NCBI RefSeq assembly: GCF_014203795.1
Contig: NZ_JACHJU010000005.1
Span: 372,001 to 436,000, forward strand
Length of the DNA: 64,000 nt
Origin: Streptosporangium album
GTDB taxonomy: Bacteria > Actinomycetota > Actinomycetes > Streptosporangiales > Streptosporangiaceae
Reading direction: 5' to 3'
Made by a program: the position numbers and the translations under genes. A model generated the notes under the pieces. The model worked only from the letters and a program-made list of their open reading frames with translations. It was not told the origin of the DNA and did not search any database. Below are positions 43,538 through 52,311 of the stretch, piece after piece (positions within the stretch are counted from its first letter, which is position 1; each line of letters begins with the position of its first letter).

Positions 43538-44688
43538 TACGTGTTCCTCTTCTGCTGGTTGGGGCCGAGGGCGGCGCGGGTGGTCTGTTCCAGGGCCTTG
43601 AGCAGGGTGCGGATGCGAAAGTCGGAGGAGACGCAGGTGTAGAGGGCGGTGGTGGAGGCGTGCTCGTGGCCGACCTGCTCTTGGACGAACCGGGCGTCCC
43701 AGCCGTCCTCGATGAGGTGGGTGACATACGAACGGCGAAAGGAGTGAAAGTCCAAGCCGCCATCGAGCCCCAGCGCATCGCGGTAGGTGGCGAACCGGGT
43801 GTTCATCTGGGTGAATCCGATGCGCGGGCCGCGCTCGGAAGGCCACATCGCCGGCGAGTCGGCGTGGGTGAAGGCCGGGCGAACCTCTTCGGTCCACTGC
43901 TGCAGTACCTCGACGATCCAGTCCATCCCGCCGACGCCGGCACGCGGGCCGACGGTCAGCACACCGCGGCGGCGCGGTGGTGCGCCTTTCTTGGCCTTGC
44001 CGTGGCGGACCTGGCAGACGCCGAAGTCACCGAAGGCCGGGGCGTGGGGGTTGCGGCTGAAGTCGACCACGTCCAGCATGCGGGTCTCGTTGCGGCGCAG
44101 CCCGAAAGCGTAGGCGGTCTTGAACAGCACCGCGTCGCGGAACGCAGGTAGCCAGCCCTTGCGTCCGCCTCCGCGCACCTGGTGGACCTGCTCATCAGCG
44201 TGGTCGAAGAACGCCAGCAACTCGGCGCGGGTGAAGGCGCGCTTGGCCGGGTCGCACTCGGCTTCTTGCAGGTGGAGGGCGGTGTTCCACTCGTGGGTAA
44301 TCTGGATCGGGTGGGTGCCGAAGCGGCTGTGGCATTCGGCGGCCCAGCCGTAGGCCGGATCGATGAGATAGGCACATAAGGACCGCACGGCTTCGGCGTA
44401 GCCGCGCAAGGTCGAGCGCTTCAGGTGACGCAGCGCCCGCAGGTCGGCGAGCCACTCGTCGAGCATGTGCGCTGACCAGGCCCAGGGAAAGGCGTCAGCG
44501 TGACGGGTGAACGCCTTCACCGCTTTCTCCCGGCCCTCGATGGTGGAGAAGGCCAGGTTGCGGGCGAGCTGCTGGTTGCGCCAGCCGTCCAGCATCGCGG
44601 TGAACACCTGCTCTTCGGGGCGCAGCAGGGGCAGGTCGGCCACCAGGTGCAGGCCTGCCGACCCGGGCGCTGGTACGTCTCGGCTCAT
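43537..44688 (-). CDS. tyrosine recombinase/integrase (trio member 1)
   Basis: The 383-residue protein has a core-binding domain (RNLAFSTIEGREKAVKAFTR) and a catalytic domain with Arg in GLRRNETRMLD, basic VRHGKAKKGAPPRRRG, HSFRRSYVTHL (H-x-x-R), VGHEHASTTALY (second His) and the nucleophile Tyr in TALYTCVSS. It is the first gene of the three-gene recombinase operon. The product is long enough to be a complete, active integrase. A 15-bp palindrome lies 31-45 bp upstream of its ATG. Confidence 0.92.
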   Translation of the reverse strand: MSRDVPAPGSAGLHLVADLPLLRPEEQVFTAMLDGWRNQQLARNLAFSTIEGREKAVKAFTRHADAFPWAWSAHMLDEWLADLRALRHLKRSTLRGYAEAVRSLCAYLIDPAYGWAAECHSRFGTHPIQITHEWNTALHLQEAECDPAKRAFTRAELLAFFDHADEQVHQVRGGGRKGWLPAFRDAVLFKTAYAFGLRRNETRMLDVVDFSRNPHAPAFGDFGVCQVRHGKAKKGAPPRRRGVLTVGPRAGVGGMDWIVEVLQQWTEEVRPAFTHADSPAMWPSERGPRIGFTQMNTRFATYRDALGLDGGLDFHSFRRSYVTHLIEDGWDARFVQEQVGHEHASTTALYTCVSSDFRIRTLLKALEQTTRAALGPNQQKRNT

Positions 44689-44718
44689 CTGCCATCACGC
44701 TCCGTCACTTACATTAGG

Positions 44719-44733
44719 TGAAGGAATCCTTCA
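44719..44733. promoter_or_regulatory. 15-bp palindrome upstream of the recombinase trio
   Basis: TGAAGGA-A-TCCTTCA is a perfect 7-bp inverted repeat with one central base, in the leader of the trio operon. The surrounding region (ACTTACATTAGG...ATCGGATGAAAC) is AT-rich for this genome. It could be the binding site of the XRE protein or a recombination half-site pair. Confidence 0.5.
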
Positions 44734-44904
44734 TCGGATGAAACGGTAGCGTGAATGCCCAGGCGAGAAGGGCCTTTCGGGAATCCCTGTGCTCGGTATG
44801 CTCGTCATCGCCACCCGGCCCTGGGACGGGATTGCCTGGCTGGCGGGAGCTTTGAGCGGGCGTGCTGACCAGTCGGAGACTTCATCAGCTGCAATAGCGA
44901 TCGC

Positions 44905-45296
44905 TTACCAAGTAAGCCAGAAAGGGGCACGCCGCAGGTCGGGGCTGACGACGGTGGGGCGGCCGCCGACGCGGGCGCGGGCGGCGGCCAGGCCCTCGCG
45001 GGTGCCGGCGACGATCAGCTCGCGGATGAACTCGGACAGCGCGGCGAAGACATGGAACACCAGCCGGCCGCCGGGGTGGTGGTGTCCAGGTTCTCGTGCA
45101 GGCTGGTGAAGCCGATCTGGCGGCGGCGCAGCTCGCCGGCCATGGTGATCAGGTCTTGCAGGGACCGGCCGTAGCGGGCGAGTGAGGGGACGACCAGCGT
45201 GTCGCCGGCGGTCAGGAAGGCGTGGCAGGCGGCGAGCTCTGGCCGGTCGGCGGTCTTGCCGGACTTCTTGTCCGCGAAGACGCGCCGGCACCGCAA
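44905..45296 (-). pseudogene. serine recombinase (resolvase) fragment, frameshifted
   Basis: The catalytic domain middle is present: [40 protein letters not shown] and IGFTSLHENLDTTTP. A one-base shift at the CCCC run near 45070 leads to GRLVFHVFAALSEFIRELIV and EGLAAARARVGGRPTVVS. The first 35 residues with the nucleophile Ser and the end of the DNA-binding domain are missing. It is probably the resolvase of a decayed Tn3-type or related element. Confidence 0.75.
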
Positions 45297-45299
45297 GGA

Positions 45300-45733
45300 T
45301 CGGAGCCGGGCTGCGGTGGGGTGAAGTGCTCACCGCAGCGGCCGAGCACGGCCTCGCGCCCCTGTGCGGCTCCTCCGGCCACGTCGGGGTGATGGGCTAT
45401 CTGACCGGCGGCGGGCTCCCGCTGGCCTGCCGCACGTACGGCTTCTCCGCCGACTACGTCCGCTCGCTCGACATCGTCACCGCCGATGGCCTGCTCCGCA
45501 CCGTCTCGCCAACCCCGGAGCCCGACCTGTTCTGGGCGGTGCGGGGTGGCAAGAGCAACTTCGGTGTCGTGGTCGCGGCCGAGATCGACGAGCTGCCCTG
45601 GTGGCTCACCCGCGGCGAGGCCGAACAGGAGCGCGGAACCGCCCTACGCGAGCAGACCCTCGGCTCGGCACCCGCGATCTGGACGTTCATCCTGCTCATC
45701 GCCCTGACGATCCCGCTGCTCATCGCGGGCTGA
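45300..45733 (+). pseudogene. FAD-linked oxidase (BBE-like) fragment
   Basis: [52 protein letters not shown] and [16 protein letters not shown] are the second half of an FAD-binding PCMH/BBE-type oxidase N-terminal domain. It is fused after EIDELPWW to an unrelated tail ending with a membrane helix, [18 protein letters not shown]. The start is missing and the catalytic domain is lost. Confidence 0.7.
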
Positions 45734-45747
45734 CCTGCCCGATGCGA

Positions 45748-46389
45748 TCATTGCGAGGCCATGCTCATGCGCACGTCCTTCAACGTCGCGGCGAACCGGG
45801 TGCCGTGTGCCTGCGCGGCGACATGACAGGCGTCGGCGAAGGTATCGACGTCGCGCAGTTCTGGCAGGAGGGCCAGGCTCAGCCCGGCCTGGCGCAGGCG
45901 CCGGAGCTGGGCCGCTCCGGTGCCCGGTTGTGACATGGGCACTCCGAGCAGTAGCGCCGGGTCGGGGCGGCGCAGGCCGAGGAGCCAGAAGCCGCCGTCC
46001 GCGGCGGGGCCGTACACCGCGTCATGCCCGGTCAGCGCGTCGGCGGCGGCTTCGAGCAGGGACGGGGTGAGCTGAGGGGTGTCCATGCCGATGAGCACGA
46101 TGGGCAGCCCGTGTAGAAGGTGCGCGTCGGTGAGGGCCGCCGCGAGCCGCTCGTCCAACCCCCGCCCGCGTTGCGGGATCACCGTGAAACCGGGCGGCAG
46201 CCAGGGGCCCGGCAGCCCTTGAAGGGCGAGGACCGGGTTTGGCAGGCGGGTCAGCGCCACGGTGTCCAGGGTGTCCTCCAGGGCGGCGGCCGCGAGCCGG
46301 GCGGCCTGTTCTCCGGTGCACGGCGGGCAGAGCCGGGTCTTGACCTGGCCGGGGGCCGGTGCCTTGGCGATGACAAGGATCTGCGTCAC
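45748..46389 (-). CDS. DUF2064 glycosyltransferase-like protein
   Basis: The 213-residue protein starts at GTG (TQILVIAKAPAPGQVKTRLC), the hallmark opening of the DUF2064/TIGR04282 family, with IGMDTPQLTPSLLEAAADAL and VYGPAADGGFWLLGLRRPDP. These have a nucleotidyl/glycosyltransferase GT-A fold; databases call them arsenosugar glycosyltransferases, but no arsenic gene is near. It overlaps the GT2 gene by GTGA, so they work as a pair. Confidence 0.88.
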   Translation of the reverse strand: MTQILVIAKAPAPGQVKTRLCPPCTGEQAARLAAAALEDTLDTVALTRLPNPVLALQGLPGPWLPPGFTVIPQRGRGLDERLAAALTDAHLLHGLPIVLIGMDTPQLTPSLLEAAADALTGHDAVYGPAADGGFWLLGLRRPDPALLLGVPMSQPGTGAAQLRRLRQAGLSLALLPELRDVDTFADACHVAAQAHGTRFAATLKDVRMSMASQ

Positions 46390-47042
46390 GCCGTTTCCCG
46401 CATGACCCGCCGCATGTCGCCGATGGCGCGTACGGTACCCCGTACCGTGCCGGTGACCTTGGAGCGGCCCGTGCGCGGGAGGTAGTCCACCTCGGCCTCG
46501 GCGATCCGCCAACCGGCCGCGGCGGCGCGCAGCACCATCTCCAACGGGTACCCGAACCTGCGGTCACGCAGTCCCAGGGCGAGGAGTCCTGTGCGGGGTG
46601 CCGCGCGCATCGGGCCGAGGTCGTGCAAGGCGGCTCCGGTGCGCCGGCGCAGCCGGTGGGCCAGCAGGGCGTTGGCGGCACGCGCGTGCGGCGGCCAGGA
46701 TCCCACCGACCGGGTGATCCGCCGGCCGAGCACCAGGTCGCTTTCCCCATCCCGCACCGGCCCGACCACGCGCGGTAGCTGTCGCGGGTCGAGAGAAGCG
46801 TCGGCGTCCATGAAGGCGACGATGTCCGATGTCGCAGCCAGCAACCCGGCGTGGCAGGCGGCTCCGAAGCCGCGCTGCCGCTCCACGAGCACCCGGGCCC
46901 CCAACCCGGTGGCGACCTTCACCGAATCGTCCGCCGACCCGTTGTCCACCACGATGGGCCGGTAGCCGACCGGCATGCGTTCCAGCACCCAGGGGAGGGC
47001 GGCCTCCTCGTCCAGGCACGGCAGCACCACATCGATCTCCAT
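46386..47042 (-). CDS. family 2 glycosyltransferase
   Basis: The 218-residue GT-A enzyme has IDVVLPCLDEEAALPWVLER, VVDNGSADDSVKVATGLGAR, metal-binding FMDADASLDP and the downstream RFGYPLEMVLRAAAAGWRIA region. It lacks C-terminal membrane segments. Its shape resembles dolichol-phosphate mannosyltransferase-like small GT2 proteins. It heads a two-gene operon with the DUF2064 protein and is divergent from the multi-membrane glycosyltransferase-like gene at 47136. Confidence 0.9.
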   Translation of the reverse strand: MEIDVVLPCLDEEAALPWVLERMPVGYRPIVVDNGSADDSVKVATGLGARVLVERQRGFGAACHAGLLAATSDIVAFMDADASLDPRQLPRVVGPVRDGESDLVLGRRITRSVGSWPPHARAANALLAHRLRRRTGAALHDLGPMRAAPRTGLLALGLRDRRFGYPLEMVLRAAAAGWRIAEAEVDYLPRTGRSKVTGTVRGTVRAIGDMRRVMRETA

Positions 47043-47135
47043 GGAACCGACGCTAAGACAGCGAACGCCTGATGATTCTTACGGAGTGGTGACGCCGCCT
47101 TCAAAATAAGCCCAGTTCAGACCTACTGTTGCGGA

Positions 47136-48473
47136 GTGGAGGAAAGATCGGGTCGGCGGACGGCAGGCACACGGCAGGCCCACCCGCGCGAGGCCGCAGA
47201 CGGCCGCTGGACGCGCACGGCGCTCGCGTGGTCGGGGGCGCTGATCGCCGCCTGCTTCGCGCTCGGCGCGGTGCTGCACGGGCTGGGCATACTGCGGATC
47301 GATCACCTGCCGCCGCTGCACGCCCGTTTCCGGGTGCTCACGGCCACGCTGCTGCCGGCGGTGGTCTTCGCGGCCGTCGCGGTGCGGGTCCTTCCTGGCC
47401 TGGTCAGGCGGCGCGGATTCGGGCAGGCGTCGCTCGTCGCCTACGGCTTCGCGCTGGCCTGGACGATCGTGCTCGCGATGTCGGCCGCCGGCGGCCTGGC
47501 CGCGCCGTTCACTCACCCCCAGGAGTACCTGGCGGTGCTGCCCGCGGTGGGCCACGATCCGCTCGGCTGGCTGGCGACCTTCACCCTGCGACTGCCGGAG
47601 TATCCGACGCACGTGCGCGGGCATCCGCCGCTCCCGGTGCTGGTGGTGTGGGCGCTGGCCGCGGCGGGGCTGAGCGGGCCGTTGTGGGCGGCGATACTGG
47701 TGATCCTCGTTGGCTGTTCGGCCACGGTGGCGATCGGGCTGACCGTGCGCAGCCTGGCCGGGGAGGACACGGCCCGTCGTGCGCTGCCGTACCTCGCCCT
47801 CACCCCGGTCTCGGTCTGGATCGCCACCACGATGGACGCCTTGTTCGCGGGCGTCGGCGCGTGGGGCGTCGCGCTCTTGGTGCTCGGCCGGAGCACCACG
47901 GTCAGGACGTGGTCGGCGGCGGGGGCGGGGGTGCTGCTGGGCGCACTGCCGTACCTCAGCTACGGACTGGTCCCTTACCTGGTCATCCCGGTGACCGTCG
48001 CCGTGCTGGTCCGGCCGCCTCGCCCAGCGGTGTTCGCAGCGCTGGCCGGGGCGGTGGCGGTGGCAGGTTCGTTCTCGGCGGCAGGCTTCTCCTGGCTCGC
48101 CGGGGTGGCGGCCACCCACGCGGAGTGGGCCGCCGACCCGGGCGCCGCCCGCCCCTACCTGTACTTCCTCGTGGCCAACCTCGCCGTCCTCGCCCTGACC
48201 ACCGGCCCGGCCACCGTCGCAGGCCTCGTTCACGAGGCACGCGACCTCACCGACCTCACCGACCGCCGCGTGGCCGCCGTGGTGGCCGCGGCTCTGGTGG
48301 CGGTGCTGGCGCTGGACGTCAGCGGGGTGACCCGGGGGGAAGTGGAGCGCATCTGGGTCCCCTTCGCCGTATGGATCGGCCTGGGGGCGGCGTACGCGCC
48401 CGGGCGCCGCATGCTCGCCGCGCAGGCGGTCACCGGCTTGCTGCTGCAAGGGCTGGTCGCCTCTCCCTGGTGA
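47136..48473 (+). CDS. multi-pass membrane protein, GT87/mannosyltransferase-like
   Basis: The 445-residue protein starts at GTG and has about 11 membrane helices. The first outside loop contains PPLHARFRV; a later one has LRLPEYPTHVRGHPPLPVLV, the form of the acidic-plus-proline loop of polyprenyl-sugar-dependent GT-C enzymes. It probably transfers sugar from a lipid-linked donor outside the membrane. It stands between the GT2 gene (divergent) and the epimerase (convergent). Confidence 0.75.
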   Translation: MEERSGRRTAGTRQAHPREAADGRWTRTALAWSGALIAACFALGAVLHGLGILRIDHLPPLHARFRVLTATLLPAVVFAAVAVRVLPGLVRRRGFGQASLVAYGFALAWTIVLAMSAAGGLAAPFTHPQEYLAVLPAVGHDPLGWLATFTLRLPEYPTHVRGHPPLPVLVVWALAAAGLSGPLWAAILVILVGCSATVAIGLTVRSLAGEDTARRALPYLALTPVSVWIATTMDALFAGVGAWGVALLVLGRSTTVRTWSAAGAGVLLGALPYLSYGLVPYLVIPVTVAVLVRPPRPAVFAALAGAVAVAGSFSAAGFSWLAGVAATHAEWAADPGAARPYLYFLVANLAVLALTTGPATVAGLVHEARDLTDLTDRRVAAVVAAALVAVLALDVSGVTRGEVERIWVPFAVWIGLGAAYAPGRRMLAAQAVTGLLLQGLVASPW

Positions 48474-48480
48474 GCGGCGG

Positions 48481-49467
48481 TCAAGCGAGAGGGGCGCCGG
48501 CGAACTCCTTTACGCCCTCGGCGAAGGCGATGCGCGCCCGAAAGCCGAGATCCTCGGCGGCCCGGCCGGGTGAGGCCACGATGTGCCGCACGTCGCCGAG
48601 CCGGTAGTCGCCGGTGACCACCGGATCCGGGCCGCCCCGCTCGGCAGCGAGCGCGGCGGCCATCTCGCCCACCGTGTGCGGCTCGCCGCTGGCGACGTTG
48701 TACGCGGCCAGGGCACCCGCCGCGCCGCCGGACAGGGCGGCGAGGTTCGCCCGGGCGACGTCGCGGACGTGCACGAAGTCACGCCGCTGCCCACCGTCCT
48801 CGAACACCCTCGGCGCGCGCCCGGCCTCCAGCGCGGACCGGAAGATCGCGGCCACGCCGGAGTACGGGGTGCCCCTGGGCATCTTCGGCCCGTACACGTT
48901 GTGGTAGCGCAACGCGACCGCCGTGCCGCCGGTCTCCCTCGCCCAGTTGGCTGCCAGATGCTCTTGGGTGAGCTTTGTGGTGGCGTAGGCATTGCGCGGG
49001 TCGAGCGAGGCGTCCTCGCCGATCGTGGCGGAGGCCATCGGGGAGCCGCACCGGGGGCAGCGCGGTTCGAACAGCCCCCGCGCCAGGTCGCCGGCGACAC
49101 GCGGGCCCGGCCGCACCCGCCCGTGCCGGGGGCAGTCGTAGGCGCCCTCCCCGTAGACGACCATGGACGACGCCAGCACCAGCCGGCTCACGCCATGCCT
49201 GGCCATCGCCGCCAGCAGGACGGCGGTGCCATAGGCGTTGACCGAGGTGTAGTCCGGCAGATCGGCGACGTCCACGCCTAGCCCGACCTTGGCCGCCTGG
49301 TGCACCACGGCCTCCACGCCGGGGAGCATCCGGTCCAAGACGGCGCCGTCGCGCACGTCTTCCCCGTTCCTCAGGTCGAGACCCGCCACGTCATGCCCCG
49401 CCTCTTCCAGTGCTTCGACGACGTGACTTCCGACGAACCCGGCCGAGCCGGTCACAAGTACCCTCAC
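48481..49467 (-). CDS. NAD-dependent epimerase/dehydratase with Cys insert
   Basis: The protein is about 328 residues, an extended SDR: VLVTGSAGFVGSHVVEALEE (cofactor loop), VVHQAAKVGLG, NAYATTKLTQEHL (YxxxK: Tyr-Ala-Thr-Thr-Lys) and LRYHNVYGPKMP. Between the VVYGEG motif and the active site there is an insert with four Cys/His-like positions, DCPRHGRVRPG and EPRCPRCGSPM, that could bind zinc. Likely to act on a nucleotide sugar. Start GTG 49467 (or ATG 49488). Confidence 0.88.
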   Translation of the reverse strand: MRVLVTGSAGFVGSHVVEALEEAGHDVAGLDLRNGEDVRDGAVLDRMLPGVEAVVHQAAKVGLGVDVADLPDYTSVNAYGTAVLLAAMARHGVSRLVLASSMVVYGEGAYDCPRHGRVRPGPRVAGDLARGLFEPRCPRCGSPMASATIGEDASLDPRNAYATTKLTQEHLAANWARETGGTAVALRYHNVYGPKMPRGTPYSGVAAIFRSALEAGRAPRVFEDGGQRRDFVHVRDVARANLAALSGGAAGALAAYNVASGEPHTVGEMAAALAAERGGPDPVVTGDYRLGDVRHIVASPGRAAEDLGFRARIAFAEGVKEFAGAPLA

Positions 49468-49750
49468 CCGGCTGACGGTAGGCCGCATCCCACCGACCGG
49501 GGCGGAATGCTCCATGAGTGTTCGAAGGCCGTAAGAATTCTTGGCCGATACCGGCGCCGGCTTTTCCCGGACCATGACGGCGGCTTGGCGGCATCGACGC
49601 GTGATTCGTCGAGGGACGTCCGGGCGACCCGCTCTCTGCGCGACCGATAAGAGGTCCTTTGCCGAGCGGCCATCGTATCCGGAGCGAATCGGGAAGTGGC
49701 GAAGCCTTTGAGAGCGGCGTTCACGGTAAGGCTATAGGCGGAGGTGATCG

Positions 49751-51085
49751 ATGTCGGACGAGCCGCGAGGGAGTAGTCCGAGGAAGAGCAGGCCGCGACG
49801 GGTGCGGGCGTTGCTGCGGGGCGAGGAACGGCCGCCGGGCCCGTTCCGGCCGGAGTTCTGGCGCAGCCCGCTGCGTGGGCCGTGGCTGACCTCGGTGTTC
49901 GGGCTGGTGCTGCTGGTCGGGCTCCCGATCGTGGCGGTCACGGGCCTGGTGTCGTATGCGGCCTACAATCCCCGGCTGCCGGGCAACGACCTCACCCCGG
50001 AGAGCGGGCTGCTGCGTTTCTATCTCTTCGACTGGCCGGTCCGTCCGGTCTGGATCTACCGCGTCACCCAGGGAATTCACGTCATCCTCGGGCTGACGCT
50101 GGTGCCGGTACTACTGGCCAAGCTGTGGTCGGTGATTCCCAAGCTGTTCGCCTGGCCCCCGGCCCTGTCCCCGGCGCAGGCGCTGGAGCGGGCGAGCCTG
50201 CTGCTGCTGGTCGGCGGCGCCGTCTTCGAGTTCGTCACCGGCATATTCAACATCCAGCTCTTCTACATCTTCCCGTTCTCCTTCTACTCGGGACACCTCT
50301 ACGGCGCGTGGATCTTCCTCGCCGCGCTCACGGTCCACGTCGCCATCAAACTGCCCCGGCTGGTCACCGCCCTTCGATCGCGGAGTTTCCGCCAGGAACT
50401 GCGCACTCGCCTCCAGGACACGCGCCCGGAGCCGCCCGATCCCGACGGCCTGGTCGCCGCCGCCCCCGCGCCGCCGACGATGTCACGCCGCGGGCTGCTG
50501 ACGTTCGTCGGCGGGGGCTCGCTGGCCGTGCTCGGCCTGTCAGTGGGGCAGACGATGGACGGCCTCCCGCGTCGTACGGCGCTGCTGGCCCCGCACGGGC
50601 GCGAATACGGCCCCGGGCCCAACGACTTCCAGGTGAATAAGACGGCGGCGAGCGTGGGCATCGTTCCCGCCGAGACCGGCCCGGGCTGGCGCCTGACGCT
50701 CGCCGGTGCCCGTCAGATGCGGCTGACACGTGAGGAACTGCTGGCCATGCCGCTGCACACCTACCGGCTGCCGATCGCCTGCGTCGAGGGCTGGTCGACC
50801 GAACAGGCATGGACCGGCGTCCGGCTGGCCGACCTGGCGCGGTTGTGCGGGGCGAAGGGGGACATCGGCGTCTACGTACGATCTTTGCAGAAAGGCGGCG
50901 TTTTCAGCCACGCGTCGCTGAGCGCCCCGCAGACGGCCGACCCCCGGTCCCTGCTCGCTCTGCGGGTCAACGGCGCCGATCTTTCGCTGGACCACGGATT
51001 CCCCGCCCGGATCATCGTGCCCGGCGCCCCCGGCGTGCACAACACCAAATGGGTGCGCGAGCTCGACTTCCGGCCGGCCTCGTGA
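49751..51085 (+). CDS. membrane-anchored molybdopterin-dependent oxidoreductase
   Basis: The 444-residue protein joins a 4-5 helix cytochrome b561-like membrane part (about 45-205, with His in VTQGIHVILG and TVHVAIKLPR) to a sulfite-oxidase-fold domain. The Moco-binding Cys is in LPIACVEGWSTEQAW, and VPGAPGVHNTKWV is conserved near the end. A Tat-like SRRGLLTFVGGGSLAV segment precedes the catalytic domain. It would pass electrons between the membrane pool and an external substrate. The downstream membrane gene overlaps by GTGA. Confidence 0.88.
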   Translation: MSDEPRGSSPRKSRPRRVRALLRGEERPPGPFRPEFWRSPLRGPWLTSVFGLVLLVGLPIVAVTGLVSYAAYNPRLPGNDLTPESGLLRFYLFDWPVRPVWIYRVTQGIHVILGLTLVPVLLAKLWSVIPKLFAWPPALSPAQALERASLLLLVGGAVFEFVTGIFNIQLFYIFPFSFYSGHLYGAWIFLAALTVHVAIKLPRLVTALRSRSFRQELRTRLQDTRPEPPDPDGLVAAAPAPPTMSRRGLLTFVGGGSLAVLGLSVGQTMDGLPRRTALLAPHGREYGPGPNDFQVNKTAASVGIVPAETGPGWRLTLAGARQMRLTREELLAMPLHTYRLPIACVEGWSTEQAWTGVRLADLARLCGAKGDIGVYVRSLQKGGVFSHASLSAPQTADPRSLLALRVNGADLSLDHGFPARIIVPGAPGVHNTKWVRELDFRPAS

Positions 51086-51594
51086 GCCGCCGGGGCCAAG
51101 GCGCGCTTCGGCGGCTGAGCGCGCGCTACGGCGCCGGCCTACGGCACCTGCTCGCGCTCCTCGCCTGCTTCGTGGTGGCCTTGTACGTCCTTACCCGCAT
51201 AATCATCGCCGGCATCCTTCCGGGATTCGTGCTCTGGTTCCTCGGAGCCGTGATCGTGCATGACTTCGTGGTGCTGCCCCTCTATTCCGCGGCTGATGAG
51301 GCCTTCCGGCGCTACGTGCGCGTCAGCGACCGGGGGCGGTGGCCGTCACCTCTCAACCATGTACGCATACCGGCGGGGCTCTCGGGGTTGCTATTGCTCA
51401 TCTGGTTTCCTCTCATCCTGCGCGCTTCCGAGCACAACTACCGGGAGGCGGTAGGCCTGAGCACCGCCCCCTACCTCGGCAGATGGTTACTGGTCACCCT
51501 CGTGTTCTTCGCCGTGTCGGCGCTCGTCTACGCCGTACAGCGCACCGCCTCAAACCGCGCGGCGGGAAGGGCGACCCCTCGAACACCCGGGTGA
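51082..51594 (+). CDS. four-helix membrane protein of the Mo-oxidoreductase operon
   Basis: The 170-residue protein starts at a GTG overlapping the oxidoreductase stop. Membrane helices lie at about 20-45, 47-68 (GFVLWFLGAVIVHDFVVLPL), 95-115 and 130-155. The loop RYVRVSDRGRWPSPLNHVRI is highly basic and conserved-looking. No known domain; the tight coupling suggests it assembles with or supports the Mo enzyme. Confidence 0.8.
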   Translation: MSRRGQGALRRLSARYGAGLRHLLALLACFVVALYVLTRIIIAGILPGFVLWFLGAVIVHDFVVLPLYSAADEAFRRYVRVSDRGRWPSPLNHVRIPAGLSGLLLLIWFPLILRASEHNYREAVGLSTAPYLGRWLLVTLVFFAVSALVYAVQRTASNRAAGRATPRTPG

Positions 51595-51692
51595 CCAGCG
51601 ATCACGTGGCGGTCTCACGCCGCCGGTCGGCTGACGATGATCGCGTCCGGTCCCGGGCAATCTGCTCGGCCTTTTGAACAACGGGAATTCGC

Positions 51693-52304
51693 GTGATCGG
51701 CGCCTTCTACGAGGACTCCCTGAGCGGACGCAGCGTAACCATTGAATACGCCGACGGCCGTGTCCGGCCCCTCACCTCCGCTCGCTGGCTACGGCCGATC
51801 GAAGGGGACGACCACATACTGGCTCGCTGCGAGGGGCCGACGTTGGACGTGGGTTCGGGGCCAGGCAGGCTCACCGTGGCACTGACTCGGATGGGGATCC
51901 CCGTTCTGGGCATCGATATCTCACCTCTGGCCGTCAGCCTGACACGGAGTGCGGGCGGGCCGGCCCTGCTTCGAAGCGTGTTCGACCCCCTGCCGGGCAT
52001 CGGCAGATGGTCCGAGACGCTGCTCGCCGATGGCAACATCGGCATCGGCGGTGACCCGGCGGTGCTCCTGCGACGCCTGCGGGAACTGCTCAGACCAGGT
52101 GGAGCGGTGATCGCCGAACTCTCCCCGCCGGGGACGCGGAGCGGGATGGAGCGCTTACGGCTGCGCCAGGGCGACCGGGTGGAGGGCTGGTTCCCCTGGG
52201 CGACCGTCTCCGCCGACGACATCGGCCTGTTCGGCCGGCGCTGCGGATTCCCCGCCGTCGAGAGATGGGACGTGGCCGGCCGATGGTTCGCCACTATGTC
52301 GTGA
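51693..52304 (+). CDS. class I methyltransferase of the cluster
   Basis: The 203-residue protein starts at GTG and has motif I TLDVGSGPGRLTVAL and the Asp of strand 2 in VLGIDISPLAV, then a normal Rossmann pattern with RLRELLRPGGAVIAELSPPG. It lacks a recognisable substrate domain. It lies about 100 bp after the membrane gene on the same strand and so probably completes the operon. The target may be a sugar or lipid made by the glycosyltransferases. Confidence 0.85.
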   Translation: MIGAFYEDSLSGRSVTIEYADGRVRPLTSARWLRPIEGDDHILARCEGPTLDVGSGPGRLTVALTRMGIPVLGIDISPLAVSLTRSAGGPALLRSVFDPLPGIGRWSETLLADGNIGIGGDPAVLLRRLRELLRPGGAVIAELSPPGTRSGMERLRLRQGDRVEGWFPWATVSADDIGLFGRRCGFPAVERWDVAGRWFATMS

Positions 52305-52311
52305 GGGTCAA

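Noticed and set aside
45748-46389. Arsenosugar biosynthesis as the role of the DUF2064 gene
   Set aside because: No arsenic methyltransferase, radical SAM ArsS or ars operon genes are nearby; the label comes from a family name only.
47129-48607. 492-codon alternative plus frame over the GT87-like gene
   Set aside because: It is Arg/Gly-rich without membrane segments, while the overlapping frame gives about 11 regular helices.
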